NCBI RefSeq assembly: GCF_900143695.1
Contig: NZ_FRFE01000011.1
Coordinates: 112,115-176,114, forward strand
Direction: 5' to 3'
From: Desulfopila aestuarii DSM 18488
GTDB lineage: Bacteria; Desulfobacterota; Desulfobulbia; Desulfobulbales; Desulfocapsaceae
Length of the DNA stretch: 64,000 nucleotides
The notes under the pieces are model-generated. The model was not told where the DNA came from and did no database searches. It was given only the letters and a program-made list of their open reading frames with translations. The translations under genes and the position numbers were made by a program. Positions 1 to 7,269 of this stretch are shown in pieces; within the stretch, counting starts at the first letter, position 1; the number at the start of each line of letters is the position of its first letter.

Positions 1-643
1 GATAGAGGCTGCCGGTATCAGCTGCGACCTGGCCAAGACGGCTCAGAAGTTTGGGGGCACAGGTGTAAACGCTGTGTGGGTCGGTAGTAATGGATATAAG
101 CGGATGATTCCTATAATGCTGGAACAACTCAGCTATGTAGGCAAAGCCGTTTTCCAGTTGCCCGTAACAGGGGGAAGGGAAGTCATAGAGCACCTCACCG
201 ACCCAGGCGCGTATACCGGTTTCTGCTGCGGCCCGGGCCACTTCTTTGGCAAAGAGATACATGTCACAGAAGCTGGTGGTGCCGGATTTAATCATCTCGG
301 CGATGGAGAGCAGGGCCGACTGGTAGACAATCTCAGGTGTGAGCTGCGCCTCAATGGGAAAAATATGCTCCTCAAGCCATGTCATCAGAGGCAGATCATC
401 GGCAATCCCTCGAAAGCAACACATGGGGGCATGAGTATGGGTGTTGATTAGCCCTGGCATTATCAGTCCATGTTCGGTGTGCAGCCGTCTGCTCTCAGGA
501 TATTTCTCAAGAAGCGTTGCTGTAGGCGCAATCTCAGTAATCGTATCGCCGGTGATGGCTAGACCGTGCTGGAGGAGAAGTCCGGCCTGGGTGGACCCAG
601 GCAGGAACCATTTGCCGCTGACGATGAGTGATGGTTGTTGCAT
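1..643 (-). CDS. mtaD: Amidohydrolase, MTA/SAH deaminase type (partial, 3' end off the window)
   Basis: The first ~214 codons of an amidohydrolase read leftwards from the ATG at 641-643 and are cut by the window edge. The N-terminal beta domain is followed by the metal-binding HxH in NTHTHAPMCCFRG (about residues 66-78) and by a long helical barrel segment ending near VYTCAP. Spacing and the THTHAPM motif fit the S-adenosylhomocysteine / 5'-methylthioadenosine deaminase group, which converts MTA to methylthioinosine; guanine or chlorohydrolase-type relatives are possible. It lies 29 bp downstream of the nucleoside phosphorylase gene in the same direction, which supports a purine nucleoside or MTA salvage role. 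The catalytic C-terminal half is not visible, so the substrate is not settled. Confidence 0.8.
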   Translation of the reverse strand, partial: MQQPSLIVSGKWFLPGSTQAGLLLQHGLAITGDTITEIAPTATLLEKYPESRRLHTEHGLIMPGLINTHTHAPMCCFRGIADDLPLMTWLEEHIFPIEAQLTPEIVYQSALLSIAEMIKSGTTSFCDMYLFAKEVARAAAETGIRAWVGEVLYDFPSPCYGQLENGFAYIAELFQHYRNHPLISITTDPHSVYTCAPKLLSRLGQVAADTGSLY

Positions 644-672
644 AGTGAAGACCGGAGTAAACAGGGGTAAAA

Positions 673-1545
673 TTAACTTTTCTGAAAAATCTGGGCTGTG
701 AAGCTTTGCCTGTGGGCGATAATTTCCACGATGAGTTGCTGTAATTGCGGAGTTACTTTTGCGGCAGTTCGGATGATATCTTCCAGAAGGATCGGTTGAA
801 AATTGTCAGGATCGTTGACGTTGGAAACAACAGAAAAGCCGAGCACCTCCATGCCGGCATGGCGGGCAACGATGACCTCGGGAACCGTGGACATGCCCAC
901 CGCATCGGCGCCGACATCGCGCAGCCAGCGGGTTTCTGCAGGAGTTTCAAGGCTAGGCCCGGGGATGCAGACATAGGTTCCGCTGATGACTTTGACCAGG
1001 CCACAGCTTCTGGCCGCATCGAGTGCGGTTTTGATGAGGGCTGGGTGATATGGTGTGGAAAGGTCGGGAAAGCGGGGACCCCATTCGTCGATATTTGGTC
1101 CGCGCAGCGGGTTCTCGCCAAGAAAGTTCAAATGGTCACGGATCACCATGATGGAGCCCGGAGCAATGAGCGGGTTGAGTCCGCCGGCAGCGTTGGTCAC
1201 CAGTAGCAAGCGCGCCCCAAGAAGTGACAATACCCTGACAGGAAAGGTGATCTCGCGTGTGGAATACCCTTCGTAAAAGTGGAACCTGCCCTGCAGAGCA
1301 GCCACGGGTTCGCCTTCGAGGTAGCCGAGGATCAGGTTGCCCTGGTGGCTCTCCACCGTGGAGACGGGAAAATGGGGAATATCGGCATAGGGAAGGACCA
1401 GGCGAGTATCGATCCGGCTGACAAAATCTCCAAGGCCGGTGCCGAGTTGGATAACGGTGCGGGGCAGAAAAGGGAGTGTGTCGCGCAACTTGGCGACACA
1501 CTCCTGTACACGCTGAACGTAATCGGAAAATTCCCGATCAGCCAT
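673..1545 (-). CDS. Purine nucleoside phosphorylase (PNP/MTAP family)
   Basis: A 290-residue trimeric-type purine nucleoside phosphorylase that would cleave a purine nucleoside with phosphate to base and ribose-1-phosphate. Visible family marks are GTGLGDF (phosphate loop, about 36-42), the LQGRFHFYEGY segment, TNAAGGLNP, the IPGPSLETPAE segment and the GMSTVPEVIVARH signature. The base-recognition position lies in SNVNDPDNF, with Asn as in 6-oxopurine-specific enzymes and not the Asp typical of adenosine-type MTA phosphorylases. With the downstream mtaD-like gene this fits a route MTA to methylthioinosine to hypoxanthine (inference). Its ATG overlaps the thrC stop by 8 bp, so the two are translationally coupled. 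Confidence 0.88.
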   Translation of the reverse strand: MADREFSDYVQRVQECVAKLRDTLPFLPRTVIQLGTGLGDFVSRIDTRLVLPYADIPHFPVSTVESHQGNLILGYLEGEPVAALQGRFHFYEGYSTREITFPVRVLSLLGARLLLVTNAAGGLNPLIAPGSIMVIRDHLNFLGENPLRGPNIDEWGPRFPDLSTPYHPALIKTALDAARSCGLVKVISGTYVCIPGPSLETPAETRWLRDVGADAVGMSTVPEVIVARHAGMEVLGFSVVSNVNDPDNFQPILLEDIIRTAAKVTPQLQQLIVEIIAHRQSFTAQIFQKS

Positions 1546-2935
1546 GACGGGCGTGGGCCTTTAGATAGTCGCGGATGCTGTTAATATCAGCGTCCATATG
1601 CTCACAGCGAGCCTCACGCTCCAACAGGCCAATAAAGGCTGCCGGAGTCTCCGGTTCACTACCGATGGCATCTCGGACAGCATCACCAAACTTCGCGGGA
1701 TGGGCAGTAGCGAGACAGACCATGGGCACGCCTTGTTTTTTGTGGTGGCGGGCCGCCCTGACGCCGATCGCGGTATGTGGGTCAAGTACGTAGTTGAACT
1801 CTTTGTGGAAATCTCGAATGGTTTCGATGACCTGTTCTTCGGTTACCGCCAGGGCCGAGAAGTCGCGACGGATCTGGTCCTGATAAGACGAGAGATCGAT
1901 TTTTCCGGTTTCGGCAAAGATCTGCATCTGATCGCGGGTCCTGTCCGTTTCACTGTCGAGGAGATAATAGAGATAGCGCTCGAAGTTGGAGGCGGATTGG
2001 ATGTCCATGGACGGACTGCTGGTCTGGGTCACTGTGCCGAGTGAATAATCGCCACTGTTCACAAACCGGCTCAGGATATCGTTGGAATTGGTGGCGAGCA
2101 CCAGCCGCCGGATAGTCCCCTCAGGCAGCATCCGTTTGGCAATATAACCGGCAAAGATATCTCCGAAATTACCGGTTGGAATGGCAAAGTCGAGGGCTGT
2201 GTCTTTTTCGTGTTTACAGATGTGCAGACAGCTCCAAACATAGTAAACAACCTGAGCGAGAACCCTTGCCCAGTTGATGGAATTGATGGCACCAAGAGCG
2301 TAATTGTTTTTGAATTCGACATCGCCAAAGATCTTTTTGACAATGGCCTGGCCGTCGTCAAACGAGCCGCGGATGGCGATGTTGAAAACATTATCGTCAA
2401 GCACGGTGGTCATCTGTTTTTCCTGCACCGGACTGACCCGCTGGTGCGGATGCAGGATGAAGATATTGATCCGGTCTTTGCCGCGGACGCCGTAGATGGC
2501 TGCACTTCCGGTATCACCGGATGTCGCGCCAAGGATATTGAGAACCGCGTCGTTTTTCGCGAGCAGGTATTCAAAGAGGTTGCCGAGAAACTGCAGGGCA
2601 ATATCCTTGAATGCCAGGGTCGGTCCATGGAATAGCTCAAGGATATGAAGGTTGCCGCAGTGAACCAGCGGGGTCACTTCAGGATGACTGAAAGTGCTGT
2701 ATGATTTATTGATGAGATTACGCAGGTCGCTGTCAGGGATGTCGTCAATAAAACGTGACATCACTTCAAAGGCCAATTCCGAATAGCTGAGATTCTGCCA
2801 GGAGGAAAGGGTCTCACTGCCAATACGCGGAATGGTGCGCGGTAGGAGCAGGCCGCCGTCTTCAGCTAATCCCATCAGTACAGCTTTGGTAAACGGGATG
2901 TGGGCGATTCCGCCCCGTGTGCTAAAATATTGCAT
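1538..2935 (-). CDS. thrC: Threonine synthase
   Basis: PLP-dependent lyase of 465 residues that turns O-phosphohomoserine into threonine. The N-terminus MQYFSTRGG is typical of the family, the PLP lysine is K110 in HGPTLAFKD, and the phosphate-binding LGATSGDTGSAA and IPTGNFGD segments follow; length matches the long (bacterial/fungal type) threonine synthases. It is the third gene in a minus-strand series after topB and rsfS (46 bp gap from rsfS) and overlaps the phosphorylase gene by 8 bp. No attenuator-like threonine-rich leader peptide is visible upstream, consistent with transcription from farther upstream. Confidence 0.95.
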   Translation of the reverse strand: MQYFSTRGGIAHIPFTKAVLMGLAEDGGLLLPRTIPRIGSETLSSWQNLSYSELAFEVMSRFIDDIPDSDLRNLINKSYSTFSHPEVTPLVHCGNLHILELFHGPTLAFKDIALQFLGNLFEYLLAKNDAVLNILGATSGDTGSAAIYGVRGKDRINIFILHPHQRVSPVQEKQMTTVLDDNVFNIAIRGSFDDGQAIVKKIFGDVEFKNNYALGAINSINWARVLAQVVYYVWSCLHICKHEKDTALDFAIPTGNFGDIFAGYIAKRMLPEGTIRRLVLATNSNDILSRFVNSGDYSLGTVTQTSSPSMDIQSASNFERYLYYLLDSETDRTRDQMQIFAETGKIDLSSYQDQIRRDFSALAVTEEQVIETIRDFHKEFNYVLDPHTAIGVRAARHHKKQGVPMVCLATAHPAKFGDAVRDAIGSEPETPAAFIGLLEREARCEHMDADINSIRDYLKAHARHG

Positions 2936-2981
2936 AAGTGTGAGCTCGAAGTTGTTGAGACGAGTTGTGGTGAATAACTGC

Positions 2982-3362
2982 CTATTCTACGTCTTCCAGC
3001 CGAATGCGCGAGGCGTCGTGCCATAACCCTTCCAGGTCATAGAAGCCACGCTGATCGTGATAAAAAATGTGGACGACGACTTCGTCAAAGTCGAGCAGAA
3101 CCCACATGGCCTCTTGCAACCCTTCAGCCTTGGATGTTCGCACCCGCTTGGAGCGCAATGTGGCCTCAATGGTCTCGGCGAGGCCCTGCACATGTCGTGT
3201 GGAGCGGCCGCTCATGATGACGAAATAGTCGGTAAACGAAGACAACCCCTGTACATCGAGGATGACCACATCTTCAGCCTTATTATCCAGTGCAACGTCT
3301 GCACAGGCCTTGGCAATTTCCAGGCCGCCTTTATCGCGGTATTCTTTCTTGATTTTTGTCAT
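2982..3362 (-). CDS. rsfS: Ribosome silencing factor RsfS (YbeB/iojap family)
   Basis: A 126-residue protein of the RsfS family, which binds ribosomal protein uL14 on the large subunit and blocks subunit joining when nutrients are short. The core is seen in DVALDNKAEDVVILDVQGLSS, SFTDYFVIMSGRS (about 45-55), HVQGLAETIE and the C-terminal VLLDFDEVVVHIF and RGFYDLEGLW. Length is normal. In many bacteria it neighbours nadD; here it sits between topB (39 bp) and thrC (46 bp) on the same strand, an uncommon pairing. Confidence 0.93.
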   Translation of the reverse strand: MTKIKKEYRDKGGLEIAKACADVALDNKAEDVVILDVQGLSSFTDYFVIMSGRSTRHVQGLAETIEATLRSKRVRTSKAEGLQEAMWVLLDFDEVVVHIFYHDQRGFYDLEGLWHDASRIRLEDVE

Positions 3363-3401
3363 GGTTACTTGTGCCCTTTTCTTTATGGGCTGTCAAATTG
3401 T

Positions 3402-5858
3402 TTATTCCGATTTCTGCTTTTTGCGTGGCGGGAACTCAAAACTGATCTTCCCGTTTTTTGCCAATAGCAGATAGGCGTCGAACGGTCGTCTTTTCTTGGA
3501 AATGAACCCTTTGATGAGTTCGGTTTTCCCTTCGGAGAGCAACTGTTGTATATGGTCGGGAAGGATCTCTTTGGAGAGAATAATCTTCCCGATTTTCAAA
3601 CCTTTTTTCTCATCACCGTCAAGGGCCGACTCCGACATATAGCCGGCAGGGGTTTCAAACACCTGACTGCCGTCCAGAGGCGATGTGCCGAGCGAAACCC
3701 CTTTTTTGATAGCGTTAATATCAAGGTCACTGGTGGAATCGGCAAAAAGGAACTCAATTTTTTTACCGGCCAGCCGGACCGAAGCGGTAAACTGTTTGCC
3801 GCGCTTGGAACGAAAGTCGGCATAAGGGCCGAGGGTTTCTCCTTGCAACAGCCGCACTATCTCCTCTTCGGACATGACACGCCCACCCAGGATTTTTCTC
3901 AGTGAAATTTTCTGATCTTCAGAGACCCAGGCGGTAGGGGTGCTGAAGTAACGGATGCCGTTTACCGGGCTGAACGGGGCCTCAGGCCTGACTTCGTCTG
4001 TTTCGAAGTTTTTAACCTGGTTGGTAATATGGCGGGTCAGGTCCCGGATCTCTTTCATGAACTTATCCCGGGTGAACTGACCTTTTAAAATCTGGTTGAG
4101 CTTAAACTCCCATTCACCGGTCATCTCCGGTGAGGCGAGAACTTCGATCTTCATTGCTTCAAGAAGAGACAGCAGCTCAAACGCCTTGCCAGTTGGGGTC
4201 AGGTCCTTACCTTCCCTAACCAGGTATTTTTCATTAATCAGTTTTTCGATGATGGCGGCGCGTGTTGCAGGGGTGCCGAGACCCCGCTCCTTCATGGCAT
4301 CGGCCAACTCCTCATCATCGATAAACTTGTCGGAGTTTTCCATAGCGGAAAGGAGGGTCGCCTCGTTAAAACGCGGCGGCGGAACCGTCTCTTTGTCTTC
4401 CTGGTCGATCGAATCGCAGCGGACTTTGCCATCTTTGGGCAGGGGCTCTAACAGTTGCTCTTCCCCGGAGTCGATAGCGGCCCCATAAATGGCTTTCCAG
4501 CCGGCTTCAAGCAGGATCTTTCCTTCAGTGAGAAATGTTTCATCTTTTACAACCGAAAGACGACGGGTGTTCTGGTAAATGGCAGCCGGAAAGAAGACAG
4601 CAAGAAAACGCTGAACCACCATCTGATAGATTTTGGCTTCCGGTTCAGAGAGATCGGAAGGCAGAACATTGGTGGGGATAATAGCGTGATGGTCCGAGAC
4701 TTTGGCATTGTTAAAGATGCGCTTATCGGGATGCACGTATTTCTTTGCAATGGCTTCGGCTGCAAAACGCCCGAATTTCCATTCGGACTGGTGCTTCATG
4801 ATACCATAGACTGTCGGTATATAGTCCTCTGGAAGAAAACGGCTGTCGGTACGCGGGTAAGTGAGTACCTTGTGACGTTCGTAAAGTGCCTGAGCAAGAG
4901 AGAGGGTGTTTTTTGCCGAAAATCCGAATCGTGAGTTGGCTTCTCGCTGCAGCGAGGTGAGGTCGTACAGCTGTGGCGATTTCTGGCTGGTCTGCTTGCT
5001 GGTCTCTTCAACTTTGGCAGGCTGGCCGGTGCACTTCTCCCTGATTGCCGTTGCCTTGGCTGGAGCCCAGATCCGGTCGGCTTTGGCCGAAGCATTGTCT
5101 TCTTCCTTCGTGAAATTGGGATCGATCCACTTTCCGGTGTACGTTTTCTTTTCACCGCAGTCAAAAGTGGCTAGTAAGATAGAGTACGGAGTTGGAACAA
5201 AGTCCATCCTGACCCGTTCACGCTTGACGATGAGAGAGAGGGTAGGCGTCTGAACACGACCGCAGGGAGTGAGGAAAAAACCGCCTTTTCTGGAGTTATA
5301 GCCGGTGAGAGCCCGAGTGGCGTTGATGCCTATCAGCCAGTCAGATTCAGAACGGCAGAGCGCGGTGTCCTCGAGGGAAGTCATCTCCTCGTTGCTGCGG
5401 AGGCTCTTAAATCCAGCTTTAATGGCGTCCGCAGTCATGGATTGCAGCCATAGTCGCTTAAAGCTCTTTTTGGCAACCGAACTGTTCCAGACGAAGTTGA
5501 CTATATACTTGAAGATCAGCTCACCTTCACGGCCGGCGTCGCAGGCGTTTATGATCTCGGTGACATCGCTTCTACGGATCAGCTTCTGCAAGACGTTCAG
5601 CTGGCTCTTGGTCCCATCCAGTGCTTTCAGCGGGAATTTCTTCGGCAGAATCGGCAACGTGTCCATGCCCCATTTCTGGTAGGCCGGATCAATCTCTTCC
5701 GGATAGCAGATGGACACCAAGTGACCGATGGCATAGGAGACAATATAGCTCTCGCTCTCATAATGCGTTTTGGATTTAACGAACTTGCCCGGAAGGACTT
5801 TGACAAGATCGCCGGCCACGCTGGGCTTCTCTGCTATAATTAATGTTTTTGCACTCAT
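3402..5858 (-). CDS. topB: Type IA DNA topoisomerase (topoisomerase III-like) with C-terminal repeats
   Basis: An 818-residue type IA topoisomerase that would relax or decatenate DNA by passing a strand through a transient single-strand break. The Toprim domain carries E9 in IIAEKPS and the D107AGREGE motif, and the catalytic tyrosine is Y334 in VLTYPRTDSR. TPCGRVQTPTL (197-207) and EKGLGTPATRA-type sequence (MKERGLGTPATRA, near 560) complete the gate. The tail, from about 650, has no zinc-finger cysteines; instead it has modules such as LGPYADFRSKRGKQF and RPFDAYLLLAKNGKISFEF that match topoisomerase C-terminal repeats. No good ribosome-binding site precedes the ATG at 5856-5858. It heads the topB-rsfS-thrC-punA-mtaD series. 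Confidence 0.9.
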   Translation of the reverse strand: MSAKTLIIAEKPSVAGDLVKVLPGKFVKSKTHYESESYIVSYAIGHLVSICYPEEIDPAYQKWGMDTLPILPKKFPLKALDGTKSQLNVLQKLIRRSDVTEIINACDAGREGELIFKYIVNFVWNSSVAKKSFKRLWLQSMTADAIKAGFKSLRSNEEMTSLEDTALCRSESDWLIGINATRALTGYNSRKGGFFLTPCGRVQTPTLSLIVKRERVRMDFVPTPYSILLATFDCGEKKTYTGKWIDPNFTKEEDNASAKADRIWAPAKATAIREKCTGQPAKVEETSKQTSQKSPQLYDLTSLQREANSRFGFSAKNTLSLAQALYERHKVLTYPRTDSRFLPEDYIPTVYGIMKHQSEWKFGRFAAEAIAKKYVHPDKRIFNNAKVSDHHAIIPTNVLPSDLSEPEAKIYQMVVQRFLAVFFPAAIYQNTRRLSVVKDETFLTEGKILLEAGWKAIYGAAIDSGEEQLLEPLPKDGKVRCDSIDQEDKETVPPPRFNEATLLSAMENSDKFIDDEELADAMKERGLGTPATRAAIIEKLINEKYLVREGKDLTPTGKAFELLSLLEAMKIEVLASPEMTGEWEFKLNQILKGQFTRDKFMKEIRDLTRHITNQVKNFETDEVRPEAPFSPVNGIRYFSTPTAWVSEDQKISLRKILGGRVMSEEEIVRLLQGETLGPYADFRSKRGKQFTASVRLAGKKIEFLFADSTSDLDINAIKKGVSLGTSPLDGSQVFETPAGYMSESALDGDEKKGLKIGKIILSKEILPDHIQQLLSEGKTELIKGFISKKRRPFDAYLLLAKNGKISFEFPPRKKQKSE

Positions 5859-5950
5859 TGATTAGGAAAAGATGATGTATGACATACTCGCGAAAAATCT
5901 ACAACTCGCCATAGGACGCACTGGGTAATTCAACGAGTTACAAGGCTGAG

Positions 5951-5986
5951 CTGTCGGTGTACCCGGTCTTTTTGCGAGACCGACAG
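5951..5986 (-). promoter_or_regulatory. Hairpin with two mutually exclusive stems in the topB leader
   Basis: Arms CTGTCGGT (5951-5958) and ACCGACAG (5979-5986) are perfect inverted repeats of 8 bp. Inside them a second stem, CGGTCT pairing with AGACCG, uses part of the same right arm, so the two cannot form at once. Position is about 95-130 nt upstream of the topB start on its transcript. Function is unknown; an RNA switch or protein site are both possible. Confidence 0.35.
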
Positions 5987-6109
5987 TTTTGTCTGGGGTG
6001 CTTTCAAGTTCAGTTCCGTTTACCGGGATACGAATAGGCCAAAGACTGTTCTGGGTGCATAAATGTTACTATTGGCTATAGTTGAACCGGTGTTATTGTT
6101 CTGGGCTTG

Positions 6110-6139
6110 AAAAGCAAAAAAGAGGGAGGGCAGCCCTCC
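6110..6139 (-). terminator. Intrinsic terminator reading towards topB
   Basis: On the minus strand, GGAGGG-CTG-CCCTCC (6139 down to 6125) forms a 6-bp all G/C-rich stem apart from one A-T pair, followed by CTCTTTTTTGCTTTT. This is a strong rho-independent terminator with no annotated gene upstream of it on that strand. It either ends a small minus-strand RNA or attenuates transcription from the promoter at 6157-6185 into topB. Confidence 0.65.
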
Positions 6140-6156
6140 TAGCGAAATAGACAGTT

Positions 6157-6185
6157 GTTGTATATATCTGTGTGCTGTTTGTCAA
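6157..6185 (-). promoter_or_regulatory. Sigma-70-like promoter upstream of topB
   Basis: On the minus strand, TTGACA (6185-6180) is followed by a 17-nt spacer and TACAAC (6162-6157), a perfect -35 and a 4/6 -10. Transcription would start near 6150, only about 12 nt before the terminator hairpin. Confidence 0.45.
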
Positions 6186-6421
6186 TCGTAATTTCAAATT
6201 ATTTTGTTGCTGGCCGTTATTGTTGTTGCTGTTATGTTACTGATTATGTATGAAAAAAAGCTTATTAATACTTCGTTTGCACAAAGCTGATCCATAAAGC
6301 GATTCAAGAAGAATTCTCTTTGTAACGATTTTTGTGGGCTGGGGTAATAATTGGAACAGGTGCAAGTGTATAAGTTATGGTCTTTCTGTATTTTGCCATA
6401 AAGAGAAATGATGGATGCCGC

Positions 6422-6449
6422 TTGACAGGAAAGATTAAATATGTTTAAT
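6422..6449 (+). promoter_or_regulatory. Sigma-70-like promoter of the rimP-nusA-infB operon leader
   Basis: TTGACA at 6422-6427 with a 16-nt spacer to TTTAAT (6444-6449), or 18 nt to TAATCT (6446-6451). The -35 is perfect. It is the best promoter between topB and rimP on the plus strand, about 275 bp before the rimP start. Confidence 0.55.
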
Positions 6450-6454
6450 CTAAT

Positions 6455-6620
6455 CTCCCGAAAGTACCGGTCGCATATCCTTTTTTGCCAAAGGTGTTGC
6501 CCATCCTTTCAGTTCAAACGCTACGTACGTCTTTTCAACGTTGTGTTTGATCTCGCTGGCATACCTCCTGCTTTTTTCTGCAGGCAGGCTTTTGAAAGTG
6601 GGCTTTGCCCGCTTTTTTTT
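6455..6620 (+). ncRNA. Candidate small RNA or attenuated leader upstream of rimP
   Basis: A transcript starting about 7 nt after the -10 element would run ~165 nt and stop at a strong intrinsic terminator (6596-6620), about 105 nt before rimP. The interval has no convincing reading frame and contains another small hairpin (CCTGC/GCAGG near 6567-6586) immediately before the terminator that could compete with it. Two readings fit: a free small RNA, or a transcription-attenuation leader controlling the nusA operon. The sequence does not match a family I can name. Confidence 0.4.
6596..6620 (+). terminator. Intrinsic terminator in the rimP leader
   Basis: AAGTGGGC (6596-6603) pairs with GCCCGCTT (6607-6614), including one G-U pair, across a UUU loop, and is followed by eight T residues (6613-6620). 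There is no complete gene upstream on this strand to end, so it must act on the leader transcript. Confidence 0.75.
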
Positions 6621-6724
6621 ATGTCTGATTCACGGAGCCGCTTGGCTGTAACCACCCGTTTCTGCCGGAGATTGTTACCGGCGGCAATGATTGCAGGTAC
6701 TACAGGTAGACGGATAGTATACGG

Positions 6725-7180
6725 ATGAGTGAGTTTATCATCGAAAAAATAGAAGAATTTGCCAACACGCTTCTGCCCTCGATGGGGCTTGAGCTGGTTG
6801 AAGTGCAGTTCCGCCGGGAAGGACACGGCTGGGTACTGCGGCTGTTCATCGATTGTGAGACGGGAATTACTGTCGATCATTGCGCTGACGTCAGCCGGGA
6901 AGTGAGCGATTTTCTGGATGTTGAAGATCTGATCGAACACCAGTACCATCTGGAGGTTTCATCTCCAGGGCTTGAGCGACCGCTGAAAACGGTGCGGGAT
7001 TACGAGAGGTTCGTCGGCAGAAAAGCGAAAATCAAATTGCGTGAATCCGTCGATGGCGAGAAGGTGTACGTTGGCGAGATCCAGAGTGTTCAGGACGAAA
7101 GTGTCGAGCTGGTAGTAAAAGAGAAAGGCGTTGTCGTTTTGCCGTTTGAACATATCAGAAAGGCACGGCTTGCATTATAA
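6725..7180 (+). CDS. rimP: Ribosome maturation factor RimP
   Basis: A 151-residue protein required for 30S subunit maturation. Visible family features are GLELVEVQFRREG, LRLFIDCETGITVDHCADVSREVSDFLD, the invariant YHLEVSSPGLERPL (about 77-90) and a C-terminal Sm-like domain (VELVVKEKGVVVLPFEHIRKARL). Length is normal. First gene of the rimP-nusA-ylxR-infB-rbfA operon; 89 bp separate it from nusA. Confidence 0.96.
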   Translation: MSEFIIEKIEEFANTLLPSMGLELVEVQFRREGHGWVLRLFIDCETGITVDHCADVSREVSDFLDVEDLIEHQYHLEVSSPGLERPLKTVRDYERFVGRKAKIKLRESVDGEKVYVGEIQSVQDESVELVVKEKGVVVLPFEHIRKARLAL

Positions 7181-7269
7181 TATTGGAACGGACTTCAGTG
7201 TCAGAAAAACCGGAAACGGATGCCCCTTATGCAGGCAGAGGCAGGAAGTAACAAGCATGGAGCAAGGTA

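Larger units (their letters stand above)
5859..6421. other. Gene-free region between topB and the rimP leader
   Basis: No convincing coding region on either strand. It contains a hairpin with two competing stems near 5951-5986, an intrinsic terminator reading on the minus strand at 6110-6139 and, just upstream of that terminator, a minus-strand sigma-70-like promoter (6157-6185). The rest is A/T-rich and unremarkable. Read together, these are best explained as the 5' control region of topB. Confidence 0.6.

Noticed and set aside
6441..6728. 95-codon plus-strand frame before rimP
   Set aside because: It spans the promoter -10 region and the terminator, lacks a ribosome-binding site and resembles nothing.
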